Positions 59,139-64,000 of a stretch of DNA of 64,000 nucleotides are shown here, piece after piece. Source of the DNA: an uncultured Oscillospiraceae bacterium. Lineage in GTDB: Bacteria > Bacillota > Clostridia > Oscillospirales > Oscillospiraceae. Where the stretch lies: positions 1-64,000 of the forward strand of contig CANQOA010000002.1 in the NCBI GenBank assembly GCA_947625355.1, read 5' to 3'. A program made the translations under genes and the position numbers. Position 1 is the first letter of the stretch; each line of letters begins with the position of its first letter. The notes beneath the pieces are model-generated. The model saw nothing but the letters and a program-made list of their open reading frames with translations. It made no database searches and was not told the origin of the DNA.

Positions 59139-60179
59139 TCATTCAAAAGACTCGCTCTTCAGTTTTTCCCATGCCTCATTCCCCTGCATATAATCAAAGG
59201 TCTCATCGTCAAGGGACTTCAAAAGCTCCCGCTTCAAGCCGGCGGAAAGATCGGGATCGACCGTTTTCAGGGTCATATGCCGATACAGCTTTGATCTTGC
59301 GAAAGCACCGATCGTTCCGATGCTGTCCAATATCTCCCCCATGAGCCGCGCCGTCCAGGCGGCGTTCTTTTCCCAGACCGCGACATGCAGCCCATAACAG
59401 ACCTCATCATATCTGCCCATCTCAAACGCGGACGCGGCGGCGGACGAGACCTCGACCAGCTTTCTGGCCATAGCATGGTCGCCATCCTCCATATAGAGGA
59501 TGCGCAGATCGTTCAACGTCATTTGTATGTGCTGATACCCGGTGAAGAGCAATTCCTCACAGGCGCGGTAGGCCTCCGGCCGTTTTCCGGTCTTGCTGTT
59601 TATGAGCGCCTGCTTCCGCTTGCGCTCCGGGTCTGCCAACGAGAAGTATCCCAAATACTGCCCCGCTTTTTCATAGTCGTTTTTCCGGACGAACATGTGG
59701 AACAGGCTATCTGCCGCCTGCGCCCGGACCTGTTCATCCTCTGCGCGCAGGCACCGCTCGTACCATCCGCATATCACGCTTTCATAGCCGTCTTTGTCCG
59801 GAAGCCGGGCCGTCATCCGTTTCGCATCCAGCATGACCGCCGCCTGCCAGATCAGTTTTTCGCAGTTGGGGTATTCCTCGATCTTTTCCTTCGCGGAGAG
59901 GAAACCCTCGTGGAAGTCTTTGCTCTCCAGATCCCTTTGGAGCCCGGACAGATATTGGCTGATCTCTTCGTCTGTGAGATCCTCCTTGAAGGACAGAAGC
60001 TCGTCTGTGGTGATGCCCAGCAGCCGCGCGATCGGGGCGAGCAGCGCCACGTCCGGCAGCGTGCCGCCTCTTTCCCATTTGTTCACGGCGGGCGCGGTCA
60101 CGCCGAGACTGGCGGCCATCTCCTCCTGGGTCAGCCCCTTGTTCTTTCTGTATTTTTTGATGACATCTCCGATCGTCAT
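59139..60179 (-). CDS. XRE-family regulator with long helical/TPR-like C-terminus
   Basis: MTIGDVIKKYRKNKGLTQEEMAASLGVTAPAVNKWERGGTLPDVALLAPIARLLGITTDELLSF. Confidence 0.9.
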   Translation of the reverse strand: MTIGDVIKKYRKNKGLTQEEMAASLGVTAPAVNKWERGGTLPDVALLAPIARLLGITTDELLSFKEDLTDEEISQYLSGLQRDLESKDFHEGFLSAKEKIEEYPNCEKLIWQAAVMLDAKRMTARLPDKDGYESVICGWYERCLRAEDEQVRAQAADSLFHMFVRKNDYEKAGQYLGYFSLADPERKRKQALINSKTGKRPEAYRACEELLFTGYQHIQMTLNDLRILYMEDGDHAMARKLVEVSSAAASAFEMGRYDEVCYGLHVAVWEKNAAWTARLMGEILDSIGTIGAFARSKLYRHMTLKTVDPDLSAGLKRELLKSLDDETFDYMQGNEAWEKLKSESFE

Positions 60180-60308
60180 GTTCAGCGCTCTCCTTCACAG
60201 CTTCCGGATCGATCCTGTATATCAAGTATATCCGACCGAGCCGGAGAAGTCTATTGAAAGCGCGTTAAAGAACAGGACTCATTTTTTCCTGTCGTTTAAT
60301 TTTAAAAA

Positions 60309-60339
60309 GATAAGCGGGAGCTGATCGCTCCCGCTTATC
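60309..60339. terminator. Terminator-like perfect hairpin
   Basis: GATAAGCGGGAGC-TGATC-GCTCCCGCTTATC. Confidence 0.55.
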
Positions 60340-60413
60340 CGCCATCCTCCGATCTGTTGTTCTTCTCCCGCAACGAGCGGCGGCCGCCTCTGACGGGGCG
60401 GCCGCTGTCAGCG

Positions 60414-61295
60414 TTACTGATAAAACTCCCGGATGTACGCCTCCACATCGGCGCGGGTGCCCTGGAAGGGACCGGGGGTCTCCATCTTGAGGGAGACGCA
60501 GGCGGTGGCGTACTGCAGCGCCGTGGGCACGTCCGCGCCCGTCATGCGCATGGCGAGATAGGACCCGAAGGTGGTGTCCCCCCGCCCGGTGCGGCCGGAG
60601 AGGTTCCGGGCCTTGATGGGGCAGGTATAGGTCCCGTGGCCGTCAAAGACCAGGATCTCCGTGTTGTGGGACACCATGACCTCCTTGGCGCCCCAGGCGT
60701 AGAGCTGCTTTGCCGCCGCAGCCCGGTCGGTGAGGCCGGTGAGGATCTCCGCCTCGGCGGCGTCGGTCTTGAAAAAGTCCATATAGGGCAGGTATCTCAT
60801 CTTGTCCGCCCAGTCATGGAACCGCAGTTCCCCGCCCTCGTTGTGGCGCAGAAAGCCCTGGGCGTCGGCGGACACCATCCCCCGGCCGTGCAGCCCCTCG
60901 ATGAGGCTGTTGGGGAAGTCACCGTACAAAAGCCCCGCCAGGTGATACAGCCGGCAGGACACCTCCGGCACCTGGTCCAGCGTCACCGGGTCGGACTGGG
61001 CCTGGCAGCCGCAGTGGCGGCGCTCCCGGTCGGCGGTGAAGTACACGTTGCTCATCAGCGTGGTCACCGGCGAGGGCAGCAGCGCCGCGTCCTCCCCGTA
61101 GCGGCGGAACATCGCCACGATGTCCTCGTCCGCCGGGGACGCCTTCACCGCCGAGAACACCTTCGCGCCGGCGGCCCGGGCGGCGGGGGTGCAGTAGGTG
61201 ACGGCGCCGCCCACGATCAGCTCCTCCCGGCCCGTATAGTCGGTATTCCGGTCCCGCGTGGCGGGGCCGACGATCATCAGATCATATGGTCTCAT
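60414..61295 (-). CDS. PfkB-family carbohydrate kinase
   Basis: MRPYDLMIVGPATRDRNTDYTGREELIVGGAVTYCTPAARAAGAKV...NLSGRTGRGDTTFGSYLAMRM. Confidence 0.85.
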   Translation of the reverse strand: MRPYDLMIVGPATRDRNTDYTGREELIVGGAVTYCTPAARAAGAKVFSAVKASPADEDIVAMFRRYGEDAALLPSPVTTLMSNVYFTADRERRHCGCQAQSDPVTLDQVPEVSCRLYHLAGLLYGDFPNSLIEGLHGRGMVSADAQGFLRHNEGGELRFHDWADKMRYLPYMDFFKTDAAEAEILTGLTDRAAAAKQLYAWGAKEVMVSHNTEILVFDGHGTYTCPIKARNLSGRTGRGDTTFGSYLAMRMTGADVPTALQYATACVSLKMETPGPFQGTRADVEAYIREFYQ

Positions 61296-61317
61296 CGTTG
61301 CTCCTTTTCCACAGCTG

Positions 61318-62046
61318 TTATATCCTGCTGCGGCTCAGCTCCATTTTCTGGGTGCTCTCGTCGTTCTCCAGGGCGGCCACGAACATATCCAGCCGCTCCT
61401 TGGCCCGGCGGCCGGAGAAGTCGGCCTTGAAGATGACGGTCACCTCGCCCTCCTTCCCCTCCACCTGGATGTGGGTGATCTTGGCGGAGAAATCCTCCGC
61501 CAGGCGGTTCACCTGCTCCAGCGTGTCGGTCAGGTCCGTGCAGTGCACGGTGAACTGGTACAGCTCATAGTGGTTGCGCATCATCTTCTCCTGCAGCCCC
61601 TCGAACACCACCAGCGTGATCATCATGAAGGCCGCGCCGATGAGCGCCACGCTGTAGTAGCCGCCGCCCACGGCGATGCCCATGCAGGCCGTGGCCCAGA
61701 TGCTGGCCGCGGTGGTCAGGCCCTTGATGCTGACGCCCTCTTTCATGATGGTGCCGGCGCCCAAAAAGCCCATGCCGGTGATGACCTGGGCGCTGAGCCG
61801 GGCCGGGTCCGGGGTGGCCCCATAGGCCCGGTACTGAGCGAAGATCATCTGGCTGGTGGTCATCACGGCGCAGGCGCCGATGGCCACCAGCATGTGGGTG
61901 CGCATGCCGGCGGGCCGATGGGTATACTCCCGCTCGGTGCCCACCACCGCGCCGATGAGCATGGCGCAGCCCAGACGCAGCAGCACCACCCAGGGCGACA
62001 GCGCCAGGGGGGACAGATCTATGGTAACGTCAGTAGCAGTCGGCAT
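61318..62046 (-). CDS. MgtC/SapB family protein
   Basis: LLRLGCAMLIGAVVGTEREYTHRPAGMRTHMLVAIGACAVMTTSQ...GMGFLGAGTIMKEGVSIKGLTTAASIWATACMGIAVGGGYY. Confidence 0.92.
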   Translation of the reverse strand: MPTATDVTIDLSPLALSPWVVLLRLGCAMLIGAVVGTEREYTHRPAGMRTHMLVAIGACAVMTTSQMIFAQYRAYGATPDPARLSAQVITGMGFLGAGTIMKEGVSIKGLTTAASIWATACMGIAVGGGYYSVALIGAAFMMITLVVFEGLQEKMMRNHYELYQFTVHCTDLTDTLEQVNRLAEDFSAKITHIQVEGKEGEVTVIFKADFSGRRAKERLDMFVAALENDESTQKMELSRSRI

Positions 62047-62059
62047 AAGCGACCTCTCT

Positions 62060-63625
62060 TCAAGCGCGATAGCGGGTCCCCTCGCCCGCGGTCAGGGCCC
62101 GGTACGCCTTCTCGATGCGGGCATAGTTGCCGTCCCGGTCCAGGGCGATGCCCCGGCCGATGCCGTCCACGATCATGCCCCGGCCCAGCTGGGCGAGCTT
62201 GCCCTCCACCATCCGCAGCAGCGCGGGGGCGCTGCCCGGCTCGGTGCTCCGGCCGTCGAAGATGATATGCAGATAGATCTCCGGCACGCCCTCGGCCATC
62301 TCCGTGAGCATCAGGGGATAGTCGATGCAGCCGTGGCTGGACTTCTCCGTCAGCAGGGCGATCAGATGCAGCGCCCCGCTCTTTTTGGCGTTCTCGATGA
62401 ACCGCAGGAACACCGGATTCTTGCTGAAGGAACCGTCCTTGATGGCGTTGTCCATGCGCACGTCGTCCTGGGCCACGATCCGGCCCGCGCCCAGATTGGT
62501 GTGGCCGGCCTCGGAGTTGCCGGCCTTGCCGGCCTTCAGGCCCACGTCCTCCCCGGAGGCGCGCAGCTTGCTGTTGGGATAGGCCGCCAGCAGCGCGTCC
62601 CAGTCATGGGTGTCCGCCACAAACAGCGCGTCGCCCTCGTCGCCGGTGCCGAAGCCCCAGCCGTCCAGGATGATGAGCATCATCTTCTTGCCGGTGATGT
62701 TCCCGGAGGTGATGAGGCTCTCGCCGGTCATCTCGGCGGGCTTTTTAAGGCCCAGTACGGACAGGACCGTGGGGGCCACGTCTCCCAGCCGGCCGTCCCG
62801 CAGGGTCATGTCCCGGCCCTGGGGGTCCAGCACCACGAAGGGCACCAGGTTGGTGGTGTGGGCGCCGTCAGGCTTGCCGTCCTTGGTGTACAGCTTTTCG
62901 ATGTTGCCGTGGTCGGCGGTGACCGCCACCACATAGCCGTGGGCCTTGCCGTACTCCGCCGCGTCACGCACCTTTTCGCTGACGATGGCGGCGGCCTTGA
63001 TCTTGGCCTCGGTGTTCTGGGTGTGGCCGATCACGTCGCCGTTGGCGAAGTTGGTGAGGATGAAGTCATAGCCCTCGTCCACGGCGGCCTTGACCTTCTC
63101 CGCCACCTCCGGCAGGCTCAGCTCCGGCTTCTGGTCGAAGGGGACGCCCTTCAGGGAGGGCACCCGCACGTCCGTCTCGCCGGGGAAGGGCTGGTTCACG
63201 CCGCCGTTGAAGAAGAACGTCACATGGGCGAACTTCTCCGACTCGGAGCAGTGGAACTGGGTCAGGCCCGCTTCGCTGATCACCTGGGCCAGGGGCTTTT
63301 GCACCCGCTCGGGGGCAAAGGCGATGGGCAGGTCCTTGAGCTTCTCGTGGTACATGGTCATGATGGCGAACTCCAGCCCGCTCATGTCCGGCCGGGCAAA
63401 ATGGGGGAAGTCCCTGTCGGTGAACGCCTCGGTCAGCTCCACCTCCCGCTCGCCCCGGCGGCAGCAGAAGATCACGTGGTCCCCGTCCTTGATCCGGCCC
63501 ACGGGCGCGCCGGTCCCGTCCTCCAGGATCATGGGCTCCAGGCTGTAATCGGTCTGGCCCGCGGCATAGGCAGCCTCCACCGCCCTGGCCAGGGACTCTC
63601 CCCCGTGAAGCGTTTTCTCAGTCAT
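62060..63625 (-). CDS. gpmI: 2,3-bisphosphoglycerate-independent phosphoglycerate mutase, circularly permuted
   Basis: All iPGM motifs present but in permuted order: VGRIKDGDHVIF / EKFAHVTFFFNGG / NFANGDVIGHT / TADHGN / DGAHTTN / GDVAPTVL...EMTGESLI, then MMLIILDGWGFG / KAGNSEAGHTNLGAGRIV / DGRSTEPGSA / ALDRDGNYARIEKAYRALTAGEGTRYRA*. Confidence 0.92.
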   Translation of the reverse strand: MTEKTLHGGESLARAVEAAYAAGQTDYSLEPMILEDGTGAPVGRIKDGDHVIFCCRRGEREVELTEAFTDRDFPHFARPDMSGLEFAIMTMYHEKLKDLPIAFAPERVQKPLAQVISEAGLTQFHCSESEKFAHVTFFFNGGVNQPFPGETDVRVPSLKGVPFDQKPELSLPEVAEKVKAAVDEGYDFILTNFANGDVIGHTQNTEAKIKAAAIVSEKVRDAAEYGKAHGYVVAVTADHGNIEKLYTKDGKPDGAHTTNLVPFVVLDPQGRDMTLRDGRLGDVAPTVLSVLGLKKPAEMTGESLITSGNITGKKMMLIILDGWGFGTGDEGDALFVADTHDWDALLAAYPNSKLRASGEDVGLKAGKAGNSEAGHTNLGAGRIVAQDDVRMDNAIKDGSFSKNPVFLRFIENAKKSGALHLIALLTEKSSHGCIDYPLMLTEMAEGVPEIYLHIIFDGRSTEPGSAPALLRMVEGKLAQLGRGMIVDGIGRGIALDRDGNYARIEKAYRALTAGEGTRYRA

Positions 63626-63638
63626 GATAAACCCCTCC

Positions 63639-64000
63639 TCAGACCAGCGGCGGGAAGATATCCAGCAGCTGGGTAAAATGCGTGATGAACGCGTCCGGCT
63701 CGTTCTCCTCGGTGACGGCCTGGTGCTTCTTGCCGGGATAGCGCACGCCGATGGTCATGCCCAGGCCCGCGGCCTTGGCGCCCACGATGTCCCGGTCCAG
63801 GTTGTCCCCCACGAAGCAGGTCCGGGCCGGGTCCGCACCGGTCTCCTCCAGCGCGTAATAGTAGATGGCCGGGTGGGGCTTGCGGATCAGGCACAGGGAG
63901 GACTGCTGCACGGACTTGAAGTAAGGCCGCAGCCCGTCCTTATCCAGCCACTCGTCCACCTCGTGCACGCCCACCAGGTCGCTGACGATGGCCATGGTAT
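63639..64000 (-). CDS. HAD-family hydrolase, partial (N-terminus beyond window end)
   Basis: MAIVSDLVGVHEVDEWLDKDGLRPYFKSV...KPHPAIYYYALEETGADPARTCFVGDNLDRDIVGAKAAGLGMTIGV. Confidence 0.85.
   Translation of the reverse strand, partial: TMAIVSDLVGVHEVDEWLDKDGLRPYFKSVQQSSLCLIRKPHPAIYYYALEETGADPARTCFVGDNLDRDIVGAKAAGLGMTIGVRYPGKKHQAVTEENEPDAFITHFTQLLDIFPPLV

Overview
High-GC, spore-former-type Firmicutes/Clostridia chromosome, judged from spoIIGA-sigE, polC and the pyrH-frr-uppS-dxr-rseP-ispG block. The window is almost entirely protein-coding (about 60 genes called). I saw no rRNA, tRNA, CRISPR array, prophage or IS element. Main blocks: a LacI-linked catabolic cassette (LarA-like racemase, HIBADH-like dehydrogenase, phosphodiesterase, SBP); a lic1-like choline kinase/nucleotidyltransferase/permease operon; an Rrf2/nifS/iscU/mnmA Fe-S and tRNA-thiolation block; MBOAT/DHHW acyl-transfer genes; nucleotide biosynthesis genes; two XRE regulators; a c-di-GMP/phosphorelay module; and glycolytic/carbohydrate genes. 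The two strongest unusual signals are: (1) an 80-bp perfect AAGC (GCAA) tetranucleotide tract at the 5' end of an acyltransferase_3 gene, which puts every plausible upstream start out of frame in this assembly (a likely phase-variable gene captured OFF); and (2) a 521-aa cofactor-independent phosphoglycerate mutase whose sequence is circularly permuted relative to canonical GpmI with all catalytic motifs retained. Secondary signals include a 28-aa leader ORF plus RBS-sequestering hairpin before an MFS transporter, four helically phased 11-bp repeats at the Rrf2 promoter, a HTH-nucleotidyltransferase-choline kinase fusion, and several candidate operators. All calls come from reading the sequence; no searches were run.
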